Shown in pieces: positions 25,703 to 36,881 of a DNA stretch of 64,000 bases. Under the pieces are notes generated by a model. The model did not search any database. It saw only the letters and a program-made list of their open reading frames with translations, and was not told the origin of the DNA. The first letter of the stretch is position 1, and each line of letters opens with the position of its first letter. The position numbers and the translations under genes are program-made. Where the stretch lies: assembly GCF_013282745.1 (NCBI RefSeq), contig NZ_CP054044.1:3534001-3598000 (forward strand), in the 5' to 3' direction. The DNA comes from Yersinia bercovieri ATCC 43970 (lineage in GTDB: Bacteria; Pseudomonadota; Gammaproteobacteria; Enterobacterales; Enterobacteriaceae).

Positions 25703-26230
25703 TTATTCGCTTTTAACCTGAATCTGCGAAGAGCTTCGCAAAAATTCATCCGCCTGCTCAAGTTGGAGATGGCTGAAAACTGTAATCCCATGGCGGCGCA
25801 ATAGTGCCGTAGTGACCCCCTGACCGGCACGCTGGCTGCCATTGAAGTGCCCATCATAGATACGGCTACTGCCACAAGATGGACTACCTTCAGTCAAAAT
25901 TGCCAATGTGCAATGGTGCTTTTGCGCCAACTCCAATGCCTGATAAGCCCCTTGCAGAAATTCGCGGCTGACGTCATTGCCCCACTGCTCAATCACCCGC
26001 GCCTGCCCTTGCAGCACTGCCTCACCGTTACCTTGCTGAATTTCAGCGGGCGGGCGTGGTACTGGCATTCCGGCGGCTAATTCCGGGCAGACGAGAACTA
26101 AGCGCCCTTCGTCCTGCCAGCGCTGAATAATGTCATCGCTGACAGGGAGTGCACTGCCGTTATAGCGCACCGGTTTTCCCATCAAGCAGGCGCTGATCAG
26201 GATGCGTGCAGGTTTCGATTCCGATTCCAC
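25703..26230 (-). CDS. DUF523 family protein
   Basis: The protein has 175 residues and belongs to DUF523, widespread cytoplasmic proteins of unknown function. Three family motifs are present: ILISACLMGKPVRYNG near the N-terminus, VLVCPELAAGMPVPRPPAEI in the middle, and LAILTEGSPSCGSSRIYDG around residues 110-128. Several Cys residues in these motifs suggest metal or cofactor binding, but this is unproven. The start is a GTG at 26230 with no strong ribosome-binding site. It lies just upstream of the GyrI-like gene on the same strand, about 100 bases apart; the two may share a transcript. Some relatives carry an extra DUF1722 domain, which is absent here. Confidence 0.88.
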   Translation of the reverse strand: MESESKPARILISACLMGKPVRYNGSALPVSDDIIQRWQDEGRLVLVCPELAAGMPVPRPPAEIQQGNGEAVLQGQARVIEQWGNDVSREFLQGAYQALELAQKHHCTLAILTEGSPSCGSSRIYDGHFNGSQRAGQGVTTALLRRHGITVFSHLQLEQADEFLRSSSQIQVKSE

Positions 26231-26604
26231 GTGGTTATCAACCTTAATGAATATTATGTGGCAAATAGGAGATGATGATTATGCCGATAATAGCTAATTA
26301 ATAGCCTCTGGTCATGAACCTAGAGCACATCATTTCTACGCCAAATAGCTATTATCACCCTTTATGCGGGATCATTCAGTGTATTGAGGAGTTGTGGTAA
26401 CAGCTGTGCCCGGCATCCTAGCGACTAATCGCCGTTTCACCCACCCTGGCCTTATAACTAAACTTTCTGCGTTATGCGATTATCATCACGATAAAAGCAG
26501 GTTTTTAACTTGGCACCATGATAGGTCGCTAGTGAAGCCCTATTTCATGCAATAATTATCGGCAAAATGTTTATCGGCTGATGGCAGCGATGTAGCGGAG
26601 AGTT
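26231..26604. other. Intergenic region between divergent DUF523 gene and ogt
   Basis: These 374 bases hold no gene that I can support. I saw no hairpin, repeat or operator of note. It should contain the promoters of the two divergent genes. Confidence 0.35.
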
Positions 26605-27123
26605 ATGAACAGATTTTTTATTGATCGGATGGCGACCCCGCAGGGTGAACTGGTACTGATAGCAGACGAAGAGCACCGGCTACGGGCCATTGATTGGAGC
26701 GACCATTATGAGCGCCTGCTAAAGTTGCTACGCCATCATTACCGCGCGGATAGCTTTACCCTGGTGGAGAAACGCAATCCCGGCGGGCTGAGTGACTGTA
26801 TGCAGCGCTATTTCGCTGGCGAGTTGAGCATCATTGACGATCTGCCGGTGAAAACCGCCGGTACTGATTTTCAGCGGCAGGTGTGGCAGGAGTTGCGGAA
26901 AATACCCTGCGGCGAAACCATTAGCTATGGCGAATTGGCACAAAGAATCAATCGGCCAACCGCTTCGCGCGCCGTCGGCATGGCGAATGGCCTGAATCCT
27001 ATCTCGATTGTGGTTCCCTGCCATCGGGTGATTGGGCAGCAAGGGGCATTGACCGGTTACGCCGGTGGGGTGGAGCGAAAACGCTGGTTATTAATGCATG
27101 AGGGTTATCTTTTAGCATGCTAA
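26605..27123 (+). CDS. ogt: Methylated-DNA--[protein]-cysteine S-methyltransferase
   Basis: Ogt repairs O6-alkylguanine and O4-methylthymine by irreversible transfer of the alkyl group to its own cysteine. The protein has 172 residues. The C-terminal ATase domain shows TDFQRQVWQELRKIPCGETISYGELA, then SRAVGMANGLNPISIVVPCHRVIG with acceptor Cys139 (PCHRV), and GGVERKRWLL. The DNA-binding HTH with the arginine finger is SRAVGMANG. It starts MNRFFIDRMATPQGELVL with GGAGAGTT just upstream. It is followed by fnr, as in E. coli, where ogt and fnr are also neighbours. A constitutive, non-Ada-controlled role fits this gene context. Confidence 0.95.
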   Translation: MNRFFIDRMATPQGELVLIADEEHRLRAIDWSDHYERLLKLLRHHYRADSFTLVEKRNPGGLSDCMQRYFAGELSIIDDLPVKTAGTDFQRQVWQELRKIPCGETISYGELAQRINRPTASRAVGMANGLNPISIVVPCHRVIGQQGALTGYAGGVERKRWLLMHEGYLLAC

Positions 27124-27163
27124 CCGTTCTTGCACTTATCAGACGCCAGAAAAGATGTTAAAA

Positions 27164-27177
27164 TTGACGCATATCAA
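27164..27177. promoter_or_regulatory. FNR box upstream of fnr
   Basis: TTGACGCATATCAA matches the FNR consensus TTGAT-N4-ATCAA with one mismatch and lies 18 bases before the fnr start codon. In E. coli, FNR represses its own gene from a similarly placed site, so negative autoregulation is likely. Confidence 0.8.
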
Positions 27178-27195
27178 TATTATTGGGAATACCCT

Positions 27196-27948
27196 ATGAT
27201 CCCGGAAAAACGCGTAATCCGACGTATTCAATCTGGTGGTTGTGCAATTCACTGTCAGGATTGCAGTATTAGCCAGCTCTGTATACCGTTTACCTTAAAT
27301 GAACATGAGCTGGATCAGCTCGACAATATCATTGAAAGGAAAAAACCTATTCAGAAAGGACAGGCGCTGTTTAAAGCAGGTGATGAACTCAAATCCCTGT
27401 ATGCCATCCGTTCCGGGACCATCAAGAGTTATACCATCACCGAAGAGGGTGACGAGCAGATCACTGGTTTCCATCTGGCGGGCGATTTGGTCGGTTTCGA
27501 TGCTATCAGTAATTTGCAGCATCCAAGTTTTGCACAGGCGCTGGAAACCTCAATGGTCTGTGAGATCCCGTTTGATACGCTGGATGATTTATCCGGCAAG
27601 ATGCCCAACCTGCGTCAGCAGATGATGCGCCTGATGAGTGGCGAGATCAAAGGGGATCAAGATATGATTTTGCTGCTGTCGAAAAAGAATGCAGAAGAGC
27701 GTCTGGCGGCCTTTATCTATAATCTGTCACGCCGTTTTGCGCAACGTGGTTTCTCTCCGCGTGAGTTCCGCCTCACCATGACACGGGGTGATATCGGCAA
27801 CTATTTAGGTCTGACGGTTGAGACCATCAGTCGTTTGTTAGGCCGTTTCCAGAAAAGCGAAATTCTGAGTGTGAAAGGTAAATATATCACAATCGAGAAT
27901 ACTGAAGCCTTGGGCAAATTAGCCGGTAACCCAAGAGCAACGCTGTAA
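27196..27948 (+). CDS. fnr: Fumarate and nitrate reduction regulator FNR
   Basis: FNR is the oxygen-sensing CRP-family regulator that switches cells to anaerobic respiration and fermentation. From ATG 27196 the protein has 250 residues, as in E. coli. The [4Fe-4S] cysteines Cys20, Cys23 and Cys29 are in [11 protein letters not shown], and the fourth is in [10 protein letters not shown]. The cyclic-nucleotide-type beta-roll runs to about residue 150, followed by the dimer helix and an HTH with the [11 protein letters not shown] recognition helix that reads TTGAT. The frame is open further upstream, but the extension would run across the FNR box. The gene is followed by a perfect hairpin. Confidence 0.97.
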   Translation: MIPEKRVIRRIQSGGCAIHCQDCSISQLCIPFTLNEHELDQLDNIIERKKPIQKGQALFKAGDELKSLYAIRSGTIKSYTITEEGDEQITGFHLAGDLVGFDAISNLQHPSFAQALETSMVCEIPFDTLDDLSGKMPNLRQQMMRLMSGEIKGDQDMILLLSKKNAEERLAAFIYNLSRRFAQRGFSPREFRLTMTRGDIGNYLGLTVETISRLLGRFQKSEILSVKGKYITIENTEALGKLAGNPRATL

Positions 27949-27958
27949 TATCATCGTA

Positions 27959-27990
27959 GACCAGATCAATATAATTGATCTGGTTCTCTT
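27959..27990 (+). terminator. Terminator after fnr
   Basis: CCAGATCAAT and ATTGATCTGG form a perfect ten-base stem with a three-base loop (27961-27983), followed by TTCTCTTT. It separates fnr from uspE. Confidence 0.75.
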
Positions 27991-28067
27991 TCCCAGCTAT
28001 CCACTTTCACTTTCATGGTTTACTCTTTAACTAACATACTGTTAATTCACGGTTGTAAGGAGACTCT

Positions 28068-29024
28068 ATGGCAAAGTATCAGAATATTCTGGTTGCTATT
28101 GACCCCAATCAGGATGATCAACCGGCATTAAGACGTGCCGTTTACCTTGTGCAGCGCAATGGCGGCACAATCAAAGCATTTTTGCCTATTTATGATCTGT
28201 CATATGATATGACGACCTTGCTATCACCTGATGAGCGCACCGCAATGCGTAAAGGGGTTATCAGCCAGCGTTCTGCATGGATAAGCGAGCAGTGTCGGTT
28301 CTATATTGATGCCGGTATCCCCATTGAGATCAAAGTGGTGTGGCATAACCGCCCCTATGAAGCCATTATTCAGGAAGTGCTGAAAGCCAAACACGATTTG
28401 TTGCTAAAAATGGCCCATCAACATGACCGGCTGGAGTCGATCATCTTCACGCCAACTGACTGGCACTTACTGCGCAAATGTCCATGCCCGGTCTGGATGG
28501 TCAAAGATCAGCCCTGGCCGGAGGGTGGCACCGCGCTGGTGGCCGTCAACCTCTCAAGCGAAGACCCACTTCATGACCCGCTCAATCTGCGGTTAGTTAA
28601 AGAGACCCTAGAACTCGCCGAGAATGTTAACCAAACTCAAGTGCATTTGATCAGTGCCTATCCGGTTACACCGATTAATATCGCCATTGAGTTGCCTGAT
28701 TTTGACCCGAGCGTCTATAACGATGCTATTCGTGGTCAACATTTGGTGGCGATGAAAGCCTTGCGCCAGCAGTTTGGTATCGATGAGAAATTCACCCACG
28801 TAGAGAAAGGATTACCTGAAGAGGTTATCCCTGATTTGGCTGAGCATTTGCGGGCTGGCGTGGTGGTGCTGGGGACGTTAGGCCGCACCGGATTGTCTGC
28901 CGCCTTTATTGGCAACACCACCGAACATGTGATCGACCATCTTAAATGTGATTTGTTGGCCATTAAGCCAGAAGGATTTACCTGCCCGATAGAAGGCCAT
29001 GAAGATCAGGATGATACCGAGTAG
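28068..29024 (+). CDS. uspE: Universal stress protein E
   Basis: UspE is a tandem universal stress protein of two Usp domains linked to stress resistance, motility and cell aggregation in E. coli. The protein has 318 residues. Domain 1 covers about 1-150 ([14 protein letters not shown] to [11 protein letters not shown]). Domain 2 covers about 155-305 ([14 protein letters not shown], then [28 protein letters not shown]), with the latter stretch carrying a G-2x-G-9x-G(S/T)-like nucleotide-binding motif. AAGGAG precedes the ATG. It follows fnr as in E. coli. The end of the gene is followed by the palindrome region shared with the pntAB terminator. Confidence 0.95.
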   Translation: MAKYQNILVAIDPNQDDQPALRRAVYLVQRNGGTIKAFLPIYDLSYDMTTLLSPDERTAMRKGVISQRSAWISEQCRFYIDAGIPIEIKVVWHNRPYEAIIQEVLKAKHDLLLKMAHQHDRLESIIFTPTDWHLLRKCPCPVWMVKDQPWPEGGTALVAVNLSSEDPLHDPLNLRLVKETLELAENVNQTQVHLISAYPVTPINIAIELPDFDPSVYNDAIRGQHLVAMKALRQQFGIDEKFTHVEKGLPEEVIPDLAEHLRAGVVVLGTLGRTGLSAAFIGNTTEHVIDHLKCDLLAIKPEGFTCPIEGHEDQDDTE

Positions 29025-29054
29025 ATCCCCTTCCCTACTTCCTCATCATTAAGC

Positions 29055-29081
29055 TAAAAAAGGGCCACATAATGTGGCCCT
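29055..29081 (-). terminator. Terminator palindrome of pntAB, duplicated by an insertion
   Basis: The palindrome AGGGCCACAT-A-ATGTGGCCCT (29061-29081) is followed on the minus strand by TTTTTT, giving an intrinsic terminator for pntAB. An 18-base part of it is repeated at 29250-29267, on the other side of a 168-base palindromic element. Confidence 0.7.
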
Positions 29082-29249
29082 GAGGTTATTGACAAAGTGC
29101 CGGTTGAGGAGAGAACAGCTAGATCGTAAAGACGCCGTAAATCCCTCCCTGGAGGCTCGAACCGCGCCATCCCTGGCGCGGACGCTTTACTCTTCTACCC
29201 GTCCTCTCCGTTCCAGATCGCATCATCGGGGTTCGTCAGCAGTCTGAGC
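29082..29249. repeat. Palindromic miniature insertion element (copy 1)
   Basis: This 168-base segment lies between two identical 18-base direct repeats (29064-29081 and 29250-29267) that are part of the pntAB terminator palindrome. Inside are nested inverted repeats, including CCTCCCTGGAGG, CGCGCCA/TGGCGCG and outer arms containing GTAAAG/CTTTAC and GGAGAG/CTCTCC. The ends, CTGAGGTTATTGACAAA and the complement of TTCGTCAGCAGTCTGAG, form imperfect terminal inverted repeats. Its right part is shared with 40111-40178. It has no coding capacity. It resembles the miniature palindromic insertions known from yersiniae (YPAL-type), but family membership needs a comparison. Confidence 0.75.
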
Positions 29250-29287
29250 GCCACATAATGTGGCCCTTCGTCTGTACTACCCGATCA

Positions 29288-30679
29288 CTACAGTGCGCGT
29301 AAAATGGCTTCTACGCTCTCTTTGGCATCGCCAAATAGCATCTGAGTATTCTCTTTAAAGAACAATGGGTTTTGCACGCCAGCATAGCCGGTGTTCATTG
29401 AACGTTTAAAGGCGATCACACTCTGTGCTTTCCACACTTCTAACACTGGCATACCCGCAATTGGGCTGCGCGGATCTTCCAGCGCTGCCGGGTTAACGGT
29501 GTCATTAGCACCAATCACCAACACCACATCGGTGCTGGCGAAATCATCATTGATTTCATCCATCTCCAACACCACGTCGTAGGGGACTTTGGCTTCGGCC
29601 AATAACACGTTCATATGACCAGGCAAACGACCCGCAACTGGGTGAATACCAAAGCGCACTTTGATGCCACGAGCTTGCAGTTTTGCTGTAATTTCAGCCA
29701 CCGGATACTGTGCCTGCGCTACCGCCATGCCATAGCCCGGAGTGATGATAACCGAGCTAGCATTTTTCAGCAGCTCAGCCACTTCTTCCGCATTGGTTTC
29801 ACGGTATTCGCCCATCTCTTCGGCATTACCGGTAGAGGAGCCATCAGTACCGAAGCCACCGGCAATGACGCTGATAAACGAACGGTTCATCGCTTTACAC
29901 ATGATGTACGACAGAATTGCACCAGAAGAACCCACCAGAGCACCGGTGACAATCAACAGATCGTTGCTCAGCATAAAACCTGCTGCCGCCGCGGCCCAAC
30001 CGGAGTAGGAGTTCAGCATCGACACCACAACTGGCATGTCTGCGCCACCAATAGAGGCCACCAAGTGCCAGCCAAAGCCCAGCGCAATCACGGTCATCAA
30101 TAACAACGCGACCACTTGTAGGGCAAGGCTATCGGTTTTGACAAACAGAATCATCAGCAAGAATGAGACAACCAGCGCCACCAGATTCAATTTATGGCGT
30201 TGTGGTAGCATCAGCGGCTTGGATGAGATAATCCCGCGTAATTTACCAAAGGCAACAATAGAGCCAGTGAATGTCACCGCGCCGATAAAGATACCCAGGA
30301 ACACTTCGGTCAGATGGATGTTCACCATCACCGCATCCATCACTGCCGTGCCGTGATCCAGATAGCTGTTGAAGCCAACCAGAACTGCCGCCAGACCGAC
30401 GAAGCTGTGCAGGATCGCCACCAGTTCTGGCATTTCGGTCATTTCGACTTTCTTCGCCAGATAAATACCAATGGCTCCACCAATCACCATGGCAATGATA
30501 ATCCAGGCCACGTTACCGGAGTCCGGCCCCAGAATGGTCGCGATAAGCGCGATGGCCATCCCTGTCATACCGAAGGTGTTACCTTGTTTGGATGTTTCGT
30601 GGCGCGACAGCCCAGCCAAACTGAAAATAAATAAAATCGCAGCAACTATGTACGCAGCTGTAACGAGACCACTAGACAT
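29288..30679 (-). CDS. pntB: NAD(P) transhydrogenase subunit beta
   Basis: PntB is the beta subunit of the proton-translocating transhydrogenase, which uses the proton gradient to drive hydride transfer from NADH to NADP+. The protein has 463 residues. Roughly eight or nine membrane helices fill the first 260 residues (domain II). A soluble NADP-binding domain III follows, with [57 protein letters not shown] and [18 protein letters not shown]. It starts about 60 bases after pntA, in the same operon order as E. coli. The gene ends close to the palindromic insertion, whose far side holds the probable terminator. Confidence 0.96.
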   Translation of the reverse strand: MSSGLVTAAYIVAAILFIFSLAGLSRHETSKQGNTFGMTGMAIALIATILGPDSGNVAWIIIAMVIGGAIGIYLAKKVEMTEMPELVAILHSFVGLAAVLVGFNSYLDHGTAVMDAVMVNIHLTEVFLGIFIGAVTFTGSIVAFGKLRGIISSKPLMLPQRHKLNLVALVVSFLLMILFVKTDSLALQVVALLLMTVIALGFGWHLVASIGGADMPVVVSMLNSYSGWAAAAAGFMLSNDLLIVTGALVGSSGAILSYIMCKAMNRSFISVIAGGFGTDGSSTGNAEEMGEYRETNAEEVAELLKNASSVIITPGYGMAVAQAQYPVAEITAKLQARGIKVRFGIHPVAGRLPGHMNVLLAEAKVPYDVVLEMDEINDDFASTDVVLVIGANDTVNPAALEDPRSPIAGMPVLEVWKAQSVIAFKRSMNTGYAGVQNPLFFKENTQMLFGDAKESVEAILRAL

Positions 30680-30739
30680 CAGTTACCCCTTCATTCTTAT
30701 AAGTCATGGTGTTATACCAACTGAGTTTTTATCGAAAAA

Positions 30740-32776
<2,037 letters not shown>

Positions 32777-33730
32777 ATGAAGCTGAAATACACGATCATC
32801 GCGTCGGCATTGCTATCACTCACTGCGCTTTCTGCTGCACATGCGGCAAAAGAACTCGCACCAGAGCAAGCAGCAGCCATTAAGCCATTTGATCGCATTA
32901 CAATTACTGGCCGATTTAATGCAATCAATGAAGCAGCTGATGCGGTATCCCGCCGTGCTGATAAATTGGGCGCGGACTCTTTCTATATTCAAGATATCAA
33001 TAGCAACAATAATGGCGGCAACTGGCGTGTAACGGCCGATGTTTATCATAAAGATGCACCGGAAGTGAGCAAAGAAGCCCAGTATCGTGACTTTAACGGG
33101 GTGAAAGAGCTACCAAAAGCCGAAGCTTTTGCCTTGCAGCCTTATGACACTGTCTCTGTCAGCGGCTTCTTCCGCAGCCAACCAGATATTAATGATGCCA
33201 TTTCAAAAGCGGCGAAAGAGAAAGGAGCATACTCTTTCTTCATCGTGCGTCAGGTTGATGCCAATCAGGGCGGCAACCAATTTGTGACCGCTTATATCTA
33301 TAAGCAAGACGCCGCAAAACGCGCGGTACAAAGCCCAGATGTGATCCCAGCAGATTCAGATGCGGGCCGTGCTGCACTGGCAGCCGGTGGCGCAGCAGCC
33401 GCGAATGTTGAAATTCCAGGTGTTGCCTCTTCAGGTACACCAAGTGCTGATGTTGGCCGTTTCTTTGAGACGCAATCATCAACAGGTAAGCGTTACACTG
33501 TCACCTTGGCTGATGGTACGCAAATCCAGGAGTTGAGTAATACTACCGCTGCGCAAATGGCCCCCTTTGATTCAATTAGCTTTAGCGGTCACTTTAACAG
33601 CATGACTGATGTCTCCCATGAAGTCGCGAAACGCGCCGCAGCCAAAGGTGCGAAGTATTACCATGTGACCCGCCAATGGCAGAACCAAAGTGGTGGTAAT
33701 CTGAGTGTTAGCGCTGACTTGTTCAAATAA
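32777..33730 (+). CDS. ydgH: YdgH, three-domain DUF1471 periplasmic protein
   Basis: YdgH is an exported enterobacterial protein of unknown function from the YhcN/YdgH (DUF1471) family, whose members respond to stress and affect biofilms. From ATG 32777 it has 317 residues. A signal peptide (MKLKYTIIASALLSLTALSA, cleaved after AAHA) is followed by three DUF1471 repeats. Each has the pattern F/Y-D-x-I/V-S/T-F/V-x-G-x-F and a later A-x-x-x-G-A (about 45-100, 125-185 and 255-317). AAAGGA precedes the ATG; the frame also opens 24 bases earlier. ydgH lies next to pntAB and ydgI as in E. coli and ends at a good terminator. Confidence 0.94.
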   Translation: MKLKYTIIASALLSLTALSAAHAAKELAPEQAAAIKPFDRITITGRFNAINEAADAVSRRADKLGADSFYIQDINSNNNGGNWRVTADVYHKDAPEVSKEAQYRDFNGVKELPKAEAFALQPYDTVSVSGFFRSQPDINDAISKAAKEKGAYSFFIVRQVDANQGGNQFVTAYIYKQDAAKRAVQSPDVIPADSDAGRAALAAGGAAAANVEIPGVASSGTPSADVGRFFETQSSTGKRYTVTLADGTQIQELSNTTAAQMAPFDSISFSGHFNSMTDVSHEVAKRAAAKGAKYYHVTRQWQNQSGGNLSVSADLFK

Positions 33731-33756
33731 TCTTTGCTAGTCACGATAACCGCAAT

Positions 33757-33782
33757 AAGGGCAGCCGCGCGCTGCCCTTTTC
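33757..33782 (+). terminator. Terminator after ydgH
   Basis: AAGGGCAGC and GCTGCCCTT form a perfect nine-base stem around a five-base CG-rich loop, followed by TTTCT. It is a standard intrinsic terminator. Confidence 0.85.
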
Positions 33783-33996
33783 TATCTGTATGCCGCGCCC
33801 TTTTCACCACTCAACACGGACTGAATACTTTTTTGTCTAAATCGCATATCTAATCATTGCATGATGGCTTATCACTCCGTAAAATCCTCCGAAAATTCTG
33901 GCCTATTATCTGTTAAATATTGATTAATCCGCCTCATATAATGCTATTTACAAGCCAGTAACCATTCATTAATACTGTTAAAATCAGGAACCCTAA

Positions 33997-35388
33997 TTGG
34001 AAAAAAAACTTGGCCTGACTGCGCTCACGGCGCTAGTCCTCAGCTCAATGCTGGGTGCCGGTGTCTTCAGCCTGCCGCAAAATATGGCTGAAGTGGCCAG
34101 TCCGGCGGCATTACTTATTGGCTGGAGTATTACTGGCGTCGGGATTATTTTCCTGGCGTTTGCCATGTTACTGCTAACGCGCCTACGCCCTGATCTGGAT
34201 GGTGGTATTTTCACCTACGCCAAAGAGGGTTTTGGTGACCTTATCGGCTTCTTTTCCGCATGGGGCTACTGGTTGTGCGCGGTGATTGCAAACGTATCCT
34301 ATTTAGTGATTGTTTTTGCTGCATTGAGCTTTTTTACCGATAAGTCGGGCACCACTATTTTTGGCGAAGGTAACACCTGGCAGGCGCTGCTAGGGGCCTC
34401 CTTGCTGCTGTGGTTGGTTCATGCGCTGGTGTTACGTGGCGTGCAAACTGCCGCCAGCATCAATATGGCGGCTACACTGGCAAAACTGCTGCCCATCGGG
34501 GGTTTTATTGTTTTGGCCGGCCTGGCCTTCAGCCTCGATACCTTCAGTTTTGATTTCACCGGTATCGCCCTGCACACCCCGGTCTGGCAGCAGGTGAAAG
34601 ACACCATGTTGATTACCCTGTGGGTCTTTATTGGCGTGGAAGGTGCGGTGGTGGTCTCTGCCAGAGCACGTAACAAGAGAGACGTCGGCCGCGCAACCAT
34701 GCTGGCGGTTATCTCTGCGCTCTGTGTTTACCTGCTGATTACCCTACTGTCTCTTGGCGTGGTGCCGCGTGCGGAGTTAGCCGGTATGCGCAACCCCTCA
34801 ATGGCGGGCATTATGGTCGAGATGATCGGCCCCTGGGGAGAGGTGATTATTGCCACTGGGCTGATTATTTCGGTGTGTGGCGCTTATCTTAGCTGGACCA
34901 TTATGGCGGCTGAAGTGCCAATGGTGGCCGCCAAACATGGCGCATTCCCGAAAATATTCAGTCAGCAGAATCAGCATAATTCGCCGGCAAAATCACTGTG
35001 GCTCACCAACTGTGCGGTACAGGTGGCACTGGTTCTGATCTGGCTGACCGGCAGCAACTACAACACCTTGCTGACGATTGCATCAGAAATGATTCTGGTG
35101 CCCTATTTTCTCGTCGGCGCTTTCTTATTCAAAGTGGCGTTGCAACGTCAGGACTGGCGTCTGATTCTGGTGGCCAGTGGTGCATGTCTGTATGGCTTGT
35201 GGCTGATTTATGCCGCCGGATTGCTCTATCTGCTGCTATCCGCGCTGCTCTATGCTCCGGGATTGCTGGTGTTTATTTATGCCCGCAAAGGTCATGATGG
35301 GCTTAGACTGCTCAACAAAGTGGAACGGGTGGCGATTGCTCTGGTATTGGTTGCGACCCTTCCCGCGACCTGGTTTATGATGCACTGA
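33997..35388 (+). CDS. ydgI: Basic amino-acid/polyamine antiporter, ArcD-like
   Basis: YdgI is an APC-superfamily transporter similar to arginine:ornithine antiporters (ArcD); its substrate in enterobacteria is not settled. The protein has 463 residues and about twelve hydrophobic segments. It begins with the APC signature LSSMLGAGVFSLPQNMAEVA; ITLWVFIGVEGAVVVSARARNKRDVG lies mid-way, and VCGAYLSWTIMAAEVP later. The start is a TTG with AGGA about nine bases upstream. It gives MEKKLGLTALTALVLSS, the E. coli N-terminus, so a rare start codon is probable. It lies downstream of ydgH as in E. coli, but has its own upstream region after the ydgH terminator. Confidence 0.93.
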   Translation: MEKKLGLTALTALVLSSMLGAGVFSLPQNMAEVASPAALLIGWSITGVGIIFLAFAMLLLTRLRPDLDGGIFTYAKEGFGDLIGFFSAWGYWLCAVIANVSYLVIVFAALSFFTDKSGTTIFGEGNTWQALLGASLLLWLVHALVLRGVQTAASINMAATLAKLLPIGGFIVLAGLAFSLDTFSFDFTGIALHTPVWQQVKDTMLITLWVFIGVEGAVVVSARARNKRDVGRATMLAVISALCVYLLITLLSLGVVPRAELAGMRNPSMAGIMVEMIGPWGEVIIATGLIISVCGAYLSWTIMAAEVPMVAAKHGAFPKIFSQQNQHNSPAKSLWLTNCAVQVALVLIWLTGSNYNTLLTIASEMILVPYFLVGAFLFKVALQRQDWRLILVASGACLYGLWLIYAAGLLYLLLSALLYAPGLLVFIYARKGHDGLRLLNKVERVAIALVLVATLPATWFMMH

Positions 35389-35432
35389 ATGAAACAGGAT
35401 ATATAAAGTAGATAGTTGAAATATAGATAGCA

Positions 35433-35479
35433 CAAATGGGCAGACTGAGCGTGACCTGTCAGCCTGATCTGTCCATTTG
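35433..35479. terminator. Hairpin between convergent genes
   Basis: CAAATGGGCAGA and TCTGTCCATTTG pair over twelve positions (one G-U) with a 23-base loop, between ydgI (+) and the unknown gene on the minus strand. It would serve either transcript, but lacks a clear U-tract. Confidence 0.5.
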
Positions 35480-35497
35480 GCTAGCGAATAACGACGA

Positions 35498-35914
35498 CTA
35501 ACTATCTTCTGCGCCAGCGAGATCCACAGATAGACATTCGCCCTGCTGACTTAACCCCATGGTAGGTGGGAATTTTTGCTTAATCATGCCAAGCTGTGTC
35601 GTTTCCAAAGGATAAGGCAGTTGGATATCCAACCGGGTTATCCCTTGCTGTTCTGCTAACCGAATCAAGCGGATAATATTGGTTTCGTCACTGAGCTGGG
35701 TGGAGAGCACCTGTAGCGCCAAAGCCGTCAGTCGCTCCTGTGGCGTCTTCTCTAATTCTGCCTTCGACTTGACCACCATCCCAAAAATCGGCATCACACC
35801 ATAAATTGCATCAATGAAACCCCAGCGTTTTTTGCATGACGCTGCCAGAAAATCCGTGTAATCGAAGCAAATTTTTTCACTCTGCGCTGACGCGCCGGTG
35901 CTTTCGCCACTCAT
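35498..35914 (-). CDS. Unrecognised protein, 138 residues
   Basis: I do not recognise a family. The protein is cytoplasmic in appearance: no signal peptide, and at most one mildly hydrophobic stretch (IDAIYGVMPIFGMVV). It begins MSGESTGASAQSEKICFDYTDFL. It contains a KTPQERLTALALQVLSTQL helix, an amphipathic NIIRLIRLAEQQGITRLDIQLP segment, and an acidic end (LSVDLAGAEDS). AAGGA and GAGGG precede the ATG, supporting translation. In E. coli the corresponding place, between ydgI and rstA, holds folM and ydgC, so this is a local replacement. It is convergent with ydgI and divergent from rstA. Confidence 0.7.
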   Translation of the reverse strand: MSGESTGASAQSEKICFDYTDFLAASCKKRWGFIDAIYGVMPIFGMVVKSKAELEKTPQERLTALALQVLSTQLSDETNIIRLIRLAEQQGITRLDIQLPYPLETTQLGMIKQKFPPTMGLSQQGECLSVDLAGAEDS

Positions 35915-36152
35915 CCCTCAGTCCTTAGCTGAACGGTACAGCTATTCATTACTCATAGATATTGATATAAACGATGGGCGTAGCTAAATAGAGATGACGA
36001 TAAAATCACTTTTATTAATATAATGAAATGATTCGCCTGTTGTCTAGCAATCCGTCGTCCGCATTAATAACAAATTGAATAAATTACGTGCATAGTATTG
36101 CGGCTAACCACGCGCTATGCTGAATGCCGACCACTCTTATAAACTGAAAAAC

Positions 36153-36881
36153 ATGACCAGAATAGTTTTTGTCGAAGACGACCCGGAGGTCGGAAAACTG
36201 ATTGCTGCTTATCTTGGCAAGCATGACATTGATGTGTTTGTCGAGCCTCGCGGCGATACTGCACAAGCGGTCATTGAGCATCAACAACCTGATTTGGTGC
36301 TACTCGATATCATGTTGCCCGGCAAAGATGGCATGACACTTTGCCGTGATCTGCGGCCCCATTATGATGGCCCGATAGTATTACTGACCTCACTCGACAG
36401 TGATATGAACCATATCCTCTCCCTTGAGATGGGCGCTAATGACTATATTCTGAAAACCACGCCGCCCGCCGTGCTGCTAGCGCGATTACGTCTACACCTG
36501 CGTCAGCACCATCAGCAGCAGTCGAAAGAGACGATTAGCCCACCGTTGACCGGCCATAATGCTATTCATTTTGGCTTACTTTGCATTGATCCGGTGAATC
36601 GGCAAGTCAATCTTAGTGACGAAGAGATCACCCTGTCGACCTCTGATTTTGATTTGTTATGGGAACTGGCCACCCATGCCGGCATCATTATGGATCGTGA
36701 AGCGCTGCTGAAAAATTTACGTGGTGTCAGTTATGACGGCATGGATCGCAGTATTGATGTGGCTATCTCACGTTTGCGCCGCAAACTCTATGACAACGCC
36801 CTGGAGCCTTTCCGGATAAAAACCGTGCGCAACAAAGGCTATCTGTTCGCCCCCAATGCCTGGGAGTCGGTGCAGCAATGA
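36153..36881 (+). CDS. rstA: Response regulator RstA
   Basis: RstA is an OmpR-family response regulator paired with RstB. In E. coli it is under PhoP control and acts on acid-shock, iron and biofilm genes. From ATG 36153 it has 242 residues. The receiver domain has the acidic pocket VEDD (7-10), phosphoacceptor Asp52 (LLDIMLPGKDG), Thr in LLTSLDSD and Lys in DYILKTTPP. The winged-helix DNA-binding domain runs from about residue 138, with LSTSDFDLLWELATHAG, RSIDVAISRLRRKL and KTVRNKGYLF. The frame opens 12 codons earlier, but neither start has a clear ribosome-binding site; the chosen one matches the family. rstB overlaps by four bases. Confidence 0.94.
   Translation: MTRIVFVEDDPEVGKLIAAYLGKHDIDVFVEPRGDTAQAVIEHQQPDLVLLDIMLPGKDGMTLCRDLRPHYDGPIVLLTSLDSDMNHILSLEMGANDYILKTTPPAVLLARLRLHLRQHHQQQSKETISPPLTGHNAIHFGLLCIDPVNRQVNLSDEEITLSTSDFDLLWELATHAGIIMDREALLKNLRGVSYDGMDRSIDVAISRLRRKLYDNALEPFRIKTVRNKGYLFAPNAWESVQQ

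Noticed and set aside
35915-36152. PhoP box (two GTTTA-type repeats) upstream of rstA
   Set aside because: Only single half-sites (such as one TAAAC) are present, not two with the required spacing.
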